From Amphiprion ocellaris (taxonomy: Eukaryota > Chordata > Actinopteri > Pomacentridae): 64,000 nucleotides of DNA. Under the pieces are notes generated by a model. That model saw only the letters and a list, made by a program, of their open reading frames with translations. It ran no database searches and had not been told where the DNA came from. The position numbers were made by a program, and so were the translations under genes. The stretch spans positions 22,185,304-22,249,303 of the forward strand of contig NC_072770.1 of NCBI RefSeq assembly GCF_022539595.1. Direction: 5' to 3'. Position 1 is the first letter of the stretch, and every line of letters begins with the position of its first letter. Positions 32,801-44,544 of this stretch are shown here, piece after piece.

Positions 32801-35800
32801 TAATGCTGTTAGACTCTTCAGAACATTGAAATAAAAACTGAACTAAATACAGGGGGTCCTCGACCTACATCGGAGTTCCGTTCCTATGGAGCGATGCAAG
32901 TTGATTTTCTCTGTAAACCAGACCTCGGGTGGAAATGTAAACAAAGCGGCTACTTACATCACGTTATTGATCAGTTCTTTGGAAAAGTCATGAATACCAA
33001 TGACTTTCATGCATATAGGAGTTGTTTTACAAGACGATATCAGAATATTGCAACTGACTGATTTTGTTGAGGTTTCAATGTTTATTGTTCAGTTTGAGAT
33101 TTACCTAATGTCAGTGAACGTCCCATGATTAGTTAGCGCACCTCTGATTGGTTGAAAGTCAGCAGTAGTGTGTGTGTGTGTGTGTGTGTGTGTTGCACCG
33201 TGCTGTGCCCGTGTGTGTGTCAAGCGAGAGAGAGCTGGGAACGGCAGCTAATTCTGGAGCTAAGTTAAAGGGTTTTTGTAGTTATTTGGGCGTTGGCTAC
33301 GGCCCACAGTAGCCTGTGTGAAGGTTATATGTTGCACTGTTTTTGCAACTTGACTGATGTTTGTCGGTGTTTCGCCCTGTTCTGGTCATTTTATTATATC
33401 TAATTTCACTTACATGGAGATGGCTTTCCTTTTCTTCGAAGCACTGCCAACAGAAGAGTCTGACTTACGCTTGGGAGCCATAAAGAAGGGCCAAAAGTTA
33501 GTGAATATAGTACAGTCCAAGGTGGCATACAACTGGCAAACGTAAACAAAGCTGTCTTATAGTTCCCATAGTCAGCTACTTTCACATAACCAGTTCCAAC
33601 GTAATGACAAAACGCTGTAGGTCGATGACGTCGTAAACCGAGGACCCCCTGTATTACCTTAGTATTAACAAAAATGGTGGTCAGTGCCACTTTCACAGCC
33701 CCACAAAATGACAATATTGATATCATTTTCGAAGGAGAGCTTGGATTTTGTTATTCTTTAGTGCATTTCAATGTTGAATTTCGTCCTCTTCCTAAAATGC
33801 CAACAATCATGTTTTGTACCGTTAACACACACAGTGGTCCCTCAAATCATTTCTCCTGAGGAATCTCATTCCCACAAAACGCACACGTGGCCCTACACAA
33901 ATCCATTAATTTAATGCAATTTTTTTTTTAGCAGCAAAATATCATGTTGTATTTTCTAAAATTAAAATTGATACTTTTTACTGCATGAATGTATAAAAGT
34001 CTTTCTAGGATCAAATGACTCATCACTTTGGTTTTTCTTTGTAGCGACTGAACAAACATCCTCCTTTCTCCTGTCTAGCCTCCTGTGCGTGAGGGCCCAG
34101 TGACACGAAGTGCCAGCAGAGCTGCCTCTCTCCACTCTCTGTCTGATGCCTCCTCTGACTCCTTCAGTCACTCTCCAGGTAAAAGATACACTTTATAAAG
34201 ACTTCTCTTAGGATCTAGTGTGAACAGTGACTGCTTGGTAATAAAAAAGCAAGAAATGCAACAATCATAACTAATGAAAACTACTTGACTTGGATTAAAA
34301 AATAGACTGTTTTAATTGACAAACATTTTTTTGAGAAAAGACTTTTTTTTTTTTTTTTTTTTAACAGATTATTCTTAACTTAAAATGGTTCTAGTTTCCA
34401 GTTCAGTTGTTTGCATGTGGGCTTATGTAATCTGTTAGGCTGCTTTACTGAGAATCCAGTGGAAATCCTGTGAATAACCTGTACCCTGCAGACACCTAAC
34501 CCCCACTAGTAAACACCAGGTCATTAATGCATCTGTCACTAATGGAGTGAACACAGCAAGCAGCATGGTCACGTGGGCTACCACCAACACTCAGCAGGGG
34601 CAAATAACAAACCCACCTAGCTCGGCATGCTTCGCATATTGTCTTAGATGTCATTTCACTTCTACTGACCTGACATTGGTGCATTGTCAAATGATTCTTT
34701 CTGTCAACAGGTCTTCTTTCTTCCATGATTGTTGTCTTTTGTTACAGCACATTGTGTATGTTCTTAGAGAAACAGTGTGAAATTCACAAGCTGTCCTAAA
34801 CACTTTTTTCTTCTTCCTTGTGTACTCTTCTCACCTTTGTCCTCTTTTGTTTTCTCATCTGCTTTCTTTTATCTGGTCACTACAGAGTCAGTAGACACGA
34901 AAATGAACTTCAACAACCTGCTGATGATGTACCAGGAGCAGGGCAGCAGCCCCGACTCCAGTGAAGAGGAGGGCTCCAGCTTCTCCATGCTGCCCCACCT
35001 GGCTGACCTGGTCTCCTATAGTATCCAGAAGGTCATTGGCTTTGCTAAGATGATACCTGGGTTCAGGTATGCGTGTGTTGTGTGTGCATGTTAAGAGTGT
35101 CTTTCTGTCTGTCACAGTCCTGCTGCCTCTTTGCTTTAGTTGTTAATAACTGATGTTATTTAAAAGAAGCCATCTTTTCTGGCGAGTTTGACTTCAGGCC
35201 CTCTAGACTGACCAAAAAGTGCTCTGACTAAATATGTGATGACTATTATGAAATGGCAATAAAATTGTAATTAAATTTGAAAGATTCATTTCCGACCTAT
35301 AATAATAGTAATAATAATGTTAGAGAAGAGGAGAGGGGGCAATTTTTTTGAGCTTCACTGAATTTTTGTGTCTACCAAGAAATTTCTAATTACAGAATAT
35401 TCTTTAATTTCTTGTTTGTTTTTTATTTGTTTTTGTTTGCTATCAAATAGTCTTGCCTTTGTAACCAAATGGTGAAGCCTGCCAGTGCTGGTGTCAATGT
35501 ACTTGTGGAACTCCTCATGTATTTTTTATTTGCTTGTCTCATGGTGACTCTTTACCTTAATGTGTGTTGAAGACTTTGTACACATACTTGTTTTTTTCTC
35601 TTCTATTGACGTTGTGTCATAGCGATGGTTGTAGTCTAAAGGCCATAGCGTACTGATAAAGTGCATATTACAGATGGCTGACACATTTTAGAATATATTG
35701 TAAACTGTGGTGTTCCTTAACTGGCTGAGGTTATTCATTAGCCCTGGTCATTAATTTGAGATTCAGTCCAGGCTATTAGTAGGTTATTGCCTGGCTTTAG

Positions 35801-38800
35801 AGGAAGATACTCCTCCAGTGCTCAGCAGTCAGCTTTCTGTCTTACACATACACCCACGAGTTGTGTATATGATGATCACACATTTTTTTTATGAGCATGA
35901 GATATATCTGATACAAGAAAAACTGTGTTGCATATATACAGCTTTTAATGATACAATATTCATTCTTAAACTATATGGAGGAGAATTTTTTTATAATAGC
36001 CTTTATAAAAGGAACTGAGTTTAGAGAACAATAGGCCTTCTGATTTGAAAGGCAAAATTACGGCTGACCAAGGTCTTATCATTGTTTCTGTCTTACCTTC
36101 CTCACATGGAAATCGTCGTCTTCCAGAGTGTTTGTTTCTCAGTGTGCTGACAGAGACTAACTCACCAGGTCTCGGGGGGTCACCTACAGTCAAAGCTAAA
36201 ACGAGTCAGGGCCTGTATTTCCTGAAAGTTGTCATTCCCACTGGCAACAAATGATGGACATGACAGAATTAACTTTGGAATGTTTATCCACTTATGATCT
36301 GCTCTCTTCCTTGAAAAATACCTCGACCTCCCCTAAAGATCTGCAGCTTTCAGCTGTTGTCTCCTGTACAGTTCACTAGTGTCATTTTGCAACATTTACA
36401 GACATGTAACATTTCGGTAACTGTGACAGTGGCGACAACTGGAACAGTCTCAGTTTGACTTTGTAACATGTGTGTCCCACACACAATAGGCCACCACAGC
36501 AAGAGGAAGCTAACAGAAAGTAATGCTTGGATGTGTTTTTTTTCCCCTGCATACCCTATGATCTGATAAACTTTGAAGACTGTGATTGTCCTTGAACACA
36601 TAGCCATTAAACTGATGATAACGGATGAACTCACATAAACACACAATATGGACACGTACATACTTGGCACGTTTTAACTTGATTAACTTGTTTTTAAGAC
36701 CTCTTTATTTAATAGTTTGCTATTTGCAGAACGTAATGGCTGGTTTTTCCCCCGTAGAGAGTTGACTGCAGAGGACCAGATTGCTCTGCTCAAGTCCAGT
36801 GCCATTGAGGTGATCATGCTGCGCTCAAATCAGAGCTTCAACCTGGAAGACATGTCCTGGAGCTGTGGTGGGCCTGACTTTAAATACCAGATCAGTGATG
36901 TCACCAAAGGTCAGTCTGAACACTGTCATGTGTGCAGTTTGACTGCTGTGAAGACACGGCAGTTTTCGGGACTATATTTGTGCATGCCTGTCAACTCTTT
37001 TTGCTCAGCTGATTGTTAAAGAAAAGATGTGCGTGTTATACATTAACACGTTTACTTAGTGGCAGGAGGAAACGGCCTGCTCTTAAGGAGGTGACCCTAT
37101 CATTAGTGTGGGAGTACAGATAATGTTACTGGCAGTGGCCTGTGCACACACCCATAGGCAAAAGATGCTAATGCAAGTGTTTCTGCAAAACCAGTCTTAC
37201 ATATCCAAAGAAGCCCCTGTGGGCACGGCTTTCATTTGCCTTTCAAACAAGACCCCCTCTTTCTTGGACTATGGAAAGAATATCACTCCTGACCTGCTCA
37301 ACACACAAAACAACCACTGACTGAACCAGGAGAAGAAGCTCTGTTGTACTCCTCTGAAAATAGCCCTGAATAGTTGACACGTACATGACTGGAATGTGGA
37401 TGTGCTTTTTTAATGCAGTGATCAATAGTGCATAAGTTTTGAACTCTCTTCCATGTGGGATCTAGTCCCTGAAAGCTTCTGCATAGCAGCCTCTTAGAAA
37501 AAATTGTATATGTCAAGGTAGTTAAAATTAAAATGTTTTTTTTTTTTTTTAAAAAACAGATCTCAAAGATACAGCAAACAACAAAAAACTGTGTGACAAT
37601 TACCCCAAAAAAGCACAGTAAAGAATAAGAAAAATGTTTCGTTATAGATGACATTTTTCTACAGGCACAGTTCAGCATGTGCTCAGAAAGAAATGAGTTT
37701 TAATACACAATGCAGCCGTAGAATTACAGAAAGGAGGCACATTCACAATAATCATTAAAAACCTTTGATCGATATTGCGTTTCTTCTCATTTACAAATAT
37801 GCATTAACAAATCCCTTAAGAAATGGCATATGCACCGATCTTCAACTTTTCTTCTCAAATGAATCTGCAAGCCAGTAGTTCAGTCAAAACAAACTTGGGA
37901 ATACATAGCATGCAATTAAAGAATCTTCACCAGAGATCATTCCAACAGGCAAAATGAAATATTAATGAGTTACAGGGATGGTAACATTCCCTTGAGGGCG
38001 TTTCTTATGTGATATAATTTGGAGCTGCACTGATTGTAATGATTTGTTGATATTTTTTTTTAGCGGGCCACACTCTGGAGCTGCTGGAGCCACTGGTAAA
38101 GTTCCAGGTGGGCCTGAAGAAGCTCAACCTGCACGAGGAGGAACATGTGCTGCTCATGGCCATCTGTTTGCTTTCTCCAGGTACTGGTGGTCTGACTGTG
38201 TGGAGGAGGGAAAATGTAGAGGGTCGTCATGAATTGTTGATGATTGATCTCATTTGCTTACTTTCCAGTAGGGAAAATATTCTATATGGTTTGAATTGTG
38301 GCAAAGTATCAAGTTAAACATTTTAATCAGACAATATTTAAAGCATTGTGTCTACATACATCACATTGAGGTGCAGGTCTATGCTATTTGAACAGTTTTG
38401 TGTGGAGCAGCCTTTATGTGATCATATATTCGTGTGTAAGGTATGCCTTTACGGAAGATACAGTGCATATATTATACATGTACATAGCAAGCATGTGTAA
38501 CTAAGTGGATATTTGCATCCCTTTGTGTGTATGAGGTACCTCATTAACAATGCATATGCGCTCTGCCAGATCTAAAATTAGCAAGCCACCTAACCAGAAT
38601 GCTGGAAATAGCTTAAAAATTTCACTTCTTGTTGTTTTTCAGGATACGGTTTATTTGACAATAAACCCAAACACTGTAATCTGCACTTTCCTGCCATTTT
38701 TACATCTGATTTCTGTTGCTGTTCTGTTGCTTGTGTACACAACCATAAATATATCTCCCCTCCCCTGCTGCAGACCGCCCAGGTGTGCAGGATCACGCAC

Positions 38801-39027
38801 GGATCGAAGCCCTTCAAGACCGGCTGTCAGAGACCCTGCAGGCCTACATCCAGCTTCACCACCCAGGAGGACGGCTGCTGTACGCCAAGATGATCCAGAA
38901 GCTGGCGGACCTGCGCAGCCTCAATGAGGAGCACTCCAAACAGTACCGCTCACTGTCCTTCCAGCCGGAGCACAGCATGCAGCTCACCCCGCTGGTGTTG
39001 GAGGTGTTCGGCAGCGAAGTCTCCTAG
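29673..39027 (+). CDS. vdr: Vitamin D receptor (nuclear receptor NR1I1), 425 residues, 8 coding exons
   Basis: Ligand-activated transcription factor that binds 1,25-dihydroxyvitamin D3 and pairs with RXR on DR3 elements. Coding segments: 29673-29818, 30844-30974, 32565-32761, 34079-34178, 34886-35066, 36758-36909, 38064-38180, 38774-39027; 1,278 nt including TAG, close to the human length (427). The DNA-binding domain has zinc ligands C24, C27, C41, C44, C60, C66, C76, C79 and P box CEGCKG. The ligand-binding domain keeps SYSIQKVIGFAK, MLRSNQS, KAGHTLEL, LNEEHSKQYR and the AF-2 helix PLVLEVFG, which hold the human contacts S237, R274, S278, H305, H397 and E420. The start is supported by alignment with the human N terminus. 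Teleosts have two vdr paralogues (vdra, vdrb); I cannot decide which this is. Confidence 0.98.
29819..30843 (+). other. vdr: vdr intron between the two zinc-finger exons
   Basis: GT-AG intron of 1,025 bp with a 21-base C run near its 5' end. No other feature seen. Confidence 0.9.
29930..29950 (+). repeat. Poly(C) run of 21
   Basis: Uninterrupted C from 29930 to 29950 (poly(G) on the template strand), 112 bp after the donor of the first zinc-finger exon. Confidence 0.95.
30844..30974 (+). CDS. vdr: vdr exon with second zinc finger
   Basis: Acceptor TTATTTAG (30836-30843), donor GTAAGT at 30975. Encodes RSMKRKATFTCPFNGSC and DNRRHCQACRLKRC, the second zinc module and nuclear-receptor dimer interface. 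Confidence 0.97.
31318..31620 (-). mobile_element. hAT transposon fragment with BED zinc-finger remnant
   Basis: On the minus strand the frame reads HKTSAVWLYLDFENENKV then VCRLCQSKLA, the W..F and C..C core of a hAT BED finger. It is broken by a stop just after; pieces of the rest follow in another frame. The outer end at about 31595-31619 reads, on the minus strand, TAGGGATGTGTGCGATTAGTCGACT, similar to fish hAT termini. The other end is missing. It is a dead 5' fragment in the vdr intron. Confidence 0.55.
32085..32132. repeat. CT-rich simple repeat
   Basis: Imperfect (TC)n tract with interspersed G. Confidence 0.85.
32565..32761 (+). CDS. vdr: vdr exon, hinge and start of ligand-binding domain
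   Basis: Acceptor CCCTTTAG (32557-32564), donor GT at 32762 (AGG-GTTTGT, a weak donor). Encodes ILTDEEVQRKKDLIQRRKDE, the charged hinge, and AHHKTYDDSYSDFCRFR, whose first Tyr corresponds to the human ligand-contact Y143. Confidence 0.95.
32850..33651. mobile_element. Non-autonomous pogo/Tigger-like Tc1/mariner element (MITE)
   Basis: The 802-bp element is bounded by inverted termini CAGGGGGTCCTCG.. (left) and its complement CGAGGACCCCCTG (right), and by TA on each side (32848-32849, 33652-33653), the target of Tc1/mariner transposons. The left end continues GGAGTTCCGTTCCTATGG, a layout similar to Tigger ends. No transposase frame is recognisable. It carries an internal (TG)n tract. Confidence 0.85.
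33168..33194. repeat. (TG)n microsatellite inside MITE
   Basis: Uninterrupted GT/TG dinucleotides for about 27 bp. Confidence 0.93.
34079..34178 (+). CDS. vdr: vdr exon, insertion loop of ligand-binding domain
   Basis: Acceptor CTGTCTAG (34071-34078), donor GTAAAA at 34179. Encodes PPVREGPVTRSASRAASLHS, a Ser-rich segment of the flexible loop that differs from mammals. Confidence 0.94.
34179..34885 (+). other. vdr: vdr intron
   Basis: GT-AG intron of 707 bp with an 18-base T run near 34345. Nothing else recognised. Confidence 0.9.
34886..35066 (+). CDS. vdr: vdr exon, ligand-binding domain helices 2-4
   Basis: Acceptor CACTACAG (34878-34885), donor GTATGC at 35067. Encodes SSPDSSEEEGS of the loop, then SMLPHLADLVSYSIQKVI and GFAKMIPGF, with the Lys of the coactivator charge clamp (human K246). 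Confidence 0.97.
35067..36757 (+). other. vdr: vdr intron
   Basis: GT-AG intron of 1,691 bp, AT-rich; no feature recognised. Confidence 0.9.
36758..36909 (+). CDS. vdr: vdr exon, helix 5 and beta-turn of ligand-binding domain
   Basis: Acceptor CCCCGTAG (36750-36757), donor GTCAGT at 36910. Encodes ELTAEDQIALLKSSAIEVI and MLRSNQSF, with the Arg and Ser that contact ligand (human R274, S278), then the Trp-containing DMSWSCGG turn. Confidence 0.97.
36910..38063 (+). other. vdr: vdr intron
   Basis: GT-AG intron of 1,154 bp, AT-rich; no feature recognised. Confidence 0.9.
38064..38180 (+). CDS. vdr: vdr exon, helices 6-8
   Basis: Acceptor TTTTTTAG (38056-38063), donor GTACTG at 38181; 117 bp. 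Encodes AGHTLELLEPLVKFQVGLKK, with the His equivalent to human H305, then HEEEHVLLMAICLLSP. Confidence 0.97.
38181..38773 (+). other. vdr: vdr intron
   Basis: GT-AG intron of 593 bp; no feature recognised. Confidence 0.92.
38774..39027 (+). CDS. vdr: vdr last coding exon, helices 9-12 with AF-2
   Basis: Acceptor TGCTGCAG (38766-38773); stop TAG at 39025-39027. Encodes RLLYAKMIQKLADLRSLNEE, HSKQYR (His397 equivalent), then LTPLVLEVFGSEVS, the AF-2 activation helix with the charge-clamp Glu. This exon is GC-richer than the flanks. Confidence 0.98.
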
Positions 39028-40593
39028 AAGCCACCTCCGAGCCCCAGTGGTGGAGAGGAAGCCGGAGATGAGACCCCGGAGGCGGAAAATGGAGGAAGGG
39101 AGCTGAGGATGTGGTGAATGAACTAAATGCAGGTGTGGAGTATGAAACAAGTGAAGAGAGAAAGAAGTGTGTGTGTGCGTGCATGTGTTTATCTGTGTGT
39201 GGCTTCATCTATGTGTCACATCTAAAGAAGTCTATCTTGGTGTAAAGGCCAAGGTTGTATGGGGAGCAAGCAGATGTTAAGAGACACAGTAAACAAGGGA
39301 AATTCATAGAGTACAAATTGAACTATACATACAACTTCTGCCTATATACAGTGTTTTTGTCTGTATTTAAATCAACAAACAGCTGCTTCAAATGCCTGGA
39401 CATTTTATGTGTGTACATGTTGTGCACACACCAACACAACAAACATACTCAGTTATTCATTTAGCCATTCAGTTGAGCTACCTCTTGGTTTTACTGGGGT
39501 TGTTTTATATTTACATCACCTATGTGAAACAGTAACTTTTACAAAGAACAGTTTAGATACAGTACAGACTACATTTCAGTTTACCGGTGCAAAAGCAGTG
39601 CCTGCACATCATTTTGAATTTTTGATGATTCATGTACTTTGTTTATTTTGTTTTTAATCTACTTCTCTCCAAGGCAGCATTTGTATATGACTGTGTATAC
39701 AATTGAAACACATGCCTTTCACCTTTCACCAAAGGTATGGTCAAGTACTTTCTGAAAAAGCTTCCAGTACCTAAAAATAACCTTGCTGCTCCATGGCTCG
39801 CTTCACCCATGCAGCCACTCGGCAAGTTTTCTGACTAGCCTCACAACCTATGAAGGAAAATATCATTATGTAGGTTTATACTGCAGAGTACAGAGCATAG
39901 TCTGTAATTTAGTGAGGTTTTCATAGGACTTTAGGGTGCCTGGTTTGAGGTGAGAATTAGCCACTAAATGTGTTAGCTACTTTTACACTGCTAACTGTCA
40001 ATCAAACCAAGCCAGCACTGTGGTTTGTTACTCTCTTTTGAAATTGTTTTTCATTACTCTTCTCTTTTGTTTAATTGTTTATTTTCATGTAAATAGTTAA
40101 ATGCTATCACATGTATCCTAAGCACTGTTATACCACCTTTTACTTAAGCCTATGTATTGATATACAGTATCTATATTATCACAGATTTTTAAAGGGCTAA
40201 AATGCCAAATCTAACTGGAATAGTCATTCGAGGCCAAAGCAAGGGGCCTGTCTTCTTAATATATAGCTGCATACCATACTTGGAATTGGCATAGATATGG
40301 ACATAATTGCAATAGATGCTTTTTGTTTTATACGTCACTACACTTTTAAAACAATTCCATGAATTGTTCCTCTTCAGTATACGGTGAGCTCGGTGGGCGG
40401 AGAGCTTGGGAAGCTGCTTCAGACCTCCACAGATATCACACCCCTTTCGTTTCTGACTGGGAAGTGGATTTTCTAGAATGTCTGAGGGCCTGGATGTGGT
40501 GGCAGCGATGCCCCACGCCTCCACACCCTGGCCCTCCTGTTTGATGATGTATGCTGCGCAGCCCTCTAGTGGCTGCATCATGTAAATACCAGG

Positions 40594-40696
<103 letters not shown>

Positions 40697-43600
40697 TTAT
40701 AAATATATATATAAATATAATATGTCTGCCGCTGTATATAGGGCTACATAGATTTTCAAAGTTATTTTGTTTTCAAATATATATATATATGCAAATACAA
40801 TTGACCCTTTTTTGTTTATGATCAATTATTACCATGTTCTGAAACACTATGCTCTTTGTCTTTATTTTTATTGTTATTTTTTTGGATGGAAAGATTTAGG
40901 AATGGCTTAAACAGCGGTTGCTCGTGCTTTTGACACAGTTAGATCTGTTAAGTGGAGGGCTGATGTTAATTTCAATGGTTCATTTTCAGAAAGAGGACAA
41001 GCTAATCATACTGTGCTGCTCTCAAATATAAGCCATATAGATCACCAAGCTAGTTATACACGTGATACATTACAGTATATCAAAATGATGACTCCAGGGC
41101 CTTGGACAGTCTCATAATATAGTCAAGTAAATGTATATATGCTATTAATCTATGGCTTTTGGAACGTGAGCTTGTATGCCTTCTCTCTGCTGTCAGTCAT
41201 CTTTGGCTTATGCTTCATCAGACAGCATCTAATTGCTTATAAACCAAACTGCCAAGAGACTTCAAATGCTTATGTTTACGGGCCAGTAATGTGTGGCTTG
41301 CTGCATGTGGGATTATAGTAAAATTACACAACGTGACATGTCAATATCGAGACAATTCCCCAAAGAAATGTTAAGTCCATTTCCTGCCAAGTGCAAATGA
41401 TTCCACTGGAGACAACTTTGCTCAAAGGTTCTCATTTGCCGAGATGACACAAACGTTGCTTTTTGTCTTCCCTTTGCTGTGCGACACAAGGCATCTGATA
41501 AAACGGTTCGTGTGATTGGCCCTCCAGTCCTTCTATGTCAGGCGAAGAGTTTTCTTCATCTCAGTAGACCAGAGTTACTCTTTGAGGAGGATGGTGAGAG
41601 AGAGCACGTTTGTTGTTGAGCTGAACGTCTTCTCACTACTGCTTTGTGACAAGTTGTTGCTTTGATTTGTTCAGCCCACATGGATTTTATTAAACCTATC
41701 ATAGGAATTGTACGTCCGTTCTACGTCACTGTGGCTTTATTCCAACTCTTTGCAGTCACTGTGACAGTCGGGGCTTGATGCTTAGATAATCTGCATAGCA
41801 CAAATAGTTAATAATTTTTGATAGTTCCCCTGTTCACATAATCATAATAAATTAGATTTTCTTTCTGAAAGTCGTTGAGATTATATAGTGTGTGCGTGTA
41901 TATATAATTCCCTGGGCCCCACAAATGACCCTGCTGTGATTGAACTTTAAGGAGTCGAAGCCCGAGTGTCTTTAGGCAGTACCACTCGTATGTATAGTAT
42001 GTCAGTTTGATGAGGGGTATGATGTGCTTGGTTACTGAACACTGACTTTTGAAGTTTTGAAAAGTCTCCATGTTGATTTTTTTCCCCTCTGAATACATAC
42101 TTCTGTATGTAGATATGGGTTTGATTTTGTTCTATTTTGTTTTTGAGATAGAGGTGCAGTGTTGATTTGTGTATGTTAAATACAGCAGGAGGTTTGGTGA
42201 ATATGTAAGTGCCACAGGGAGAGTTCCCTCCACACAAGAACAGGGTAAAAGAGGAGTTGCGCTTGAGAATTTACAAACCCAACAGGAAATCTCTCGAGGA
42301 TGTATTATATCACCACGAATAGAGTAAGTAGATTTTGTTCAGTAACACATGGCATCAGGGGACTACATAGATCTTTATCATATCTGATTAAATGTTGATT
42401 TTGGGATCCTTTTTAAAAAAAAAATTCCGAGCATACTGTAAGCAAAATACAGTTAAACCTGCATATGGTGCATCCCCGGAGATTTCTGTTTGGTTTTTCC
42501 ATGGTAGGCTGCTCAGAAACTGTAAGTTTTTAACTCTGCATTGTGGTTGTTAAAATACTGGAACTTGAAAACCATGCATCAGTGGAAGTCCACCACAAAT
42601 TATATGACTCATCTTGGTTGAGATTTCTTTAAAATTGGCAACATAACACAGTAACAATGCCTGCAATATACAACTCATGGTACACTATCACCAGCAAGCT
42701 TTACAGTTTATCATGTTAGTAGTAATTTTTGAAGTTTTTTGTATAACTGTTGCCATTACAAATCCTGTCTGACAACAGAAAACTGTCGGCCATCTCCCAT
42801 GCAAAGGATTTCAACTCCGTTTTATTCTTTGTTTTTTTTTTTGTTTTTTTTTTTGCTTCTCCCTTTAGGACAGGGGTTGTAATGGAATCAACTTAATGTA
42901 GTTCTTACAAAAAGGAGTGTCCACAATGGATGTACACCATAATCTACCTAAAAAACCTACCTCTTTTAGCTCAGATTTTGCTTTAGCATTAAGCATTTGC
43001 CTCTGTTTTTACTTTTATAATATTTGTATTCATGTTGGTATTTATTGCTGTCTAATGAGTCATACTTCAATGATTACCTCAGAGATATCTCACAGATTTG
43101 GGAGAGTCCAGCTAATGAAGTCATTCATAGTTTGTTTTTTGTTTTGTTTTTTTGTACAGCTTTTTCTTCTCAGACTTGGCAATAGTTTTTTTTTTTAACG
43201 CACAAAATACCAGGAGTGTTTTTAATCTAGTGCCTGCACTCTGACCATCAGAGCTCTGGCTAGAATGAGGCTGCATTTACTCCAAATCTTTCTCTGCTTC
43301 TTTTGCCTCCGTACTTACAATATATTCATGTAGTTTCCAGCAAAAGACGCAGCTAATCTTGCTGCCATATTGCTGATATCAGTGGTATCTTTGTAGTTTT
43401 TAAAAGGCAAAGTGAAGAGGAGGACTTTTCAGAGTGAATGCAGCCTTACAGCAGTAACAACCTGAAAGACTTTGTGGCAGTAGGAGAAGCGAGAGGTGTG
43501 TTTGTGCTCCACTTGGTACCGTCAGCGTGTTCTATGCTCTGTAGTACGTCATCCTTACTTTGTCCTTCTGATTTGTCTTCTCATTTCCTCCATACCCTCT

Positions 43601-44538
43601 TCGTGTCTTCACCTCTCCTTCTGTCGTAAAGTCTGTTCCTGCACCTTCATCATTCCCTACCAGTCTTTGGTCAAATGAGGGGAATTAGGAGGGGTGAAAT
43701 CCTCACTATCCATGCAATGCTGCTTTTACCTTGAGCATCACCAAGTTGTGTTGTATAACTGACACTACATAAGCAGGCATCGTCCAAAGTGTCGGCCCAC
43801 AGCAGCGCGACAAGCCTCATCAGAAGATTGTGTCCTTTGAAACGTACGCAACTTAGTGGTGCTTATTGGGGAAAAAAAAATTCCATTGAGACCTTGTATC
43901 ATTAACAGAGCAACTACTCACTTTAGTGAATTCAAACCAAGTTTTCTTTTTTTTCTTTTTTTGTAATCATGTCAAACTGCTTCAGGTAAACACTGAATGA
44001 AATTTGAGAGTTTTTATTGATCAGTGAATACTGAGGAACAGTGTCGCCATGGTCACATGTACCCTGAGCTGTGTGCCATAACGTGACCCTTTTAATGCAG
44101 GGAAGGGTGTCAGCAAAGCTGGCTTCAGATGTTCCCCAGCCTAATATGAGTGAGAAGGTTGTCTGAGTGGGAGATTGGCTTCTTACTCTGTCAGCCATGT
44201 ATGTTGATCTTTTATAAGGAGTACTTTTGAATTTGGCATTGAATTCTTACCCTGCATTGTGAACCCAAATTATGCCACATTCTATTTAAATACCTGAACC
44301 AACGAAAGCACTTAATATAATGTTTGTAAAACATGTATACTGATCAAGCTACTAGCCATAAACTGCCTTTGTAGGTCAGCATGATATGGCTCCAGTTATC
44401 AAGAAATTTAAGTAACCTAAATTCTAATGTAATTGCAATTTATCTTTTGTCTCATTTTGTTTTTCAAAGATCTTCTTTTTTCTATTATAAATTGGTGTTT
44501 ATGTAATGTTATTTTTGTCAGATGTTTTGCAAATCAAA

Positions 44539-44544
44539 AATAAA
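44539..44544 (+). promoter_or_regulatory. vdr: Candidate vdr poly(A) signal
   Basis: AATAAA followed within 30 nt by GT-rich sequence (TGTGTGATCTGTTTTT), a good poly(A) site layout; second hexamer at 44604. Confidence 0.45.

Larger units (their letters stand above)
32762..34078 (+). other. vdr: vdr intron with Tigger-like MITE
   Basis: GT-AG intron of 1,317 bp; more than half of it is the inserted MITE at 32850-33651. Confidence 0.9.
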
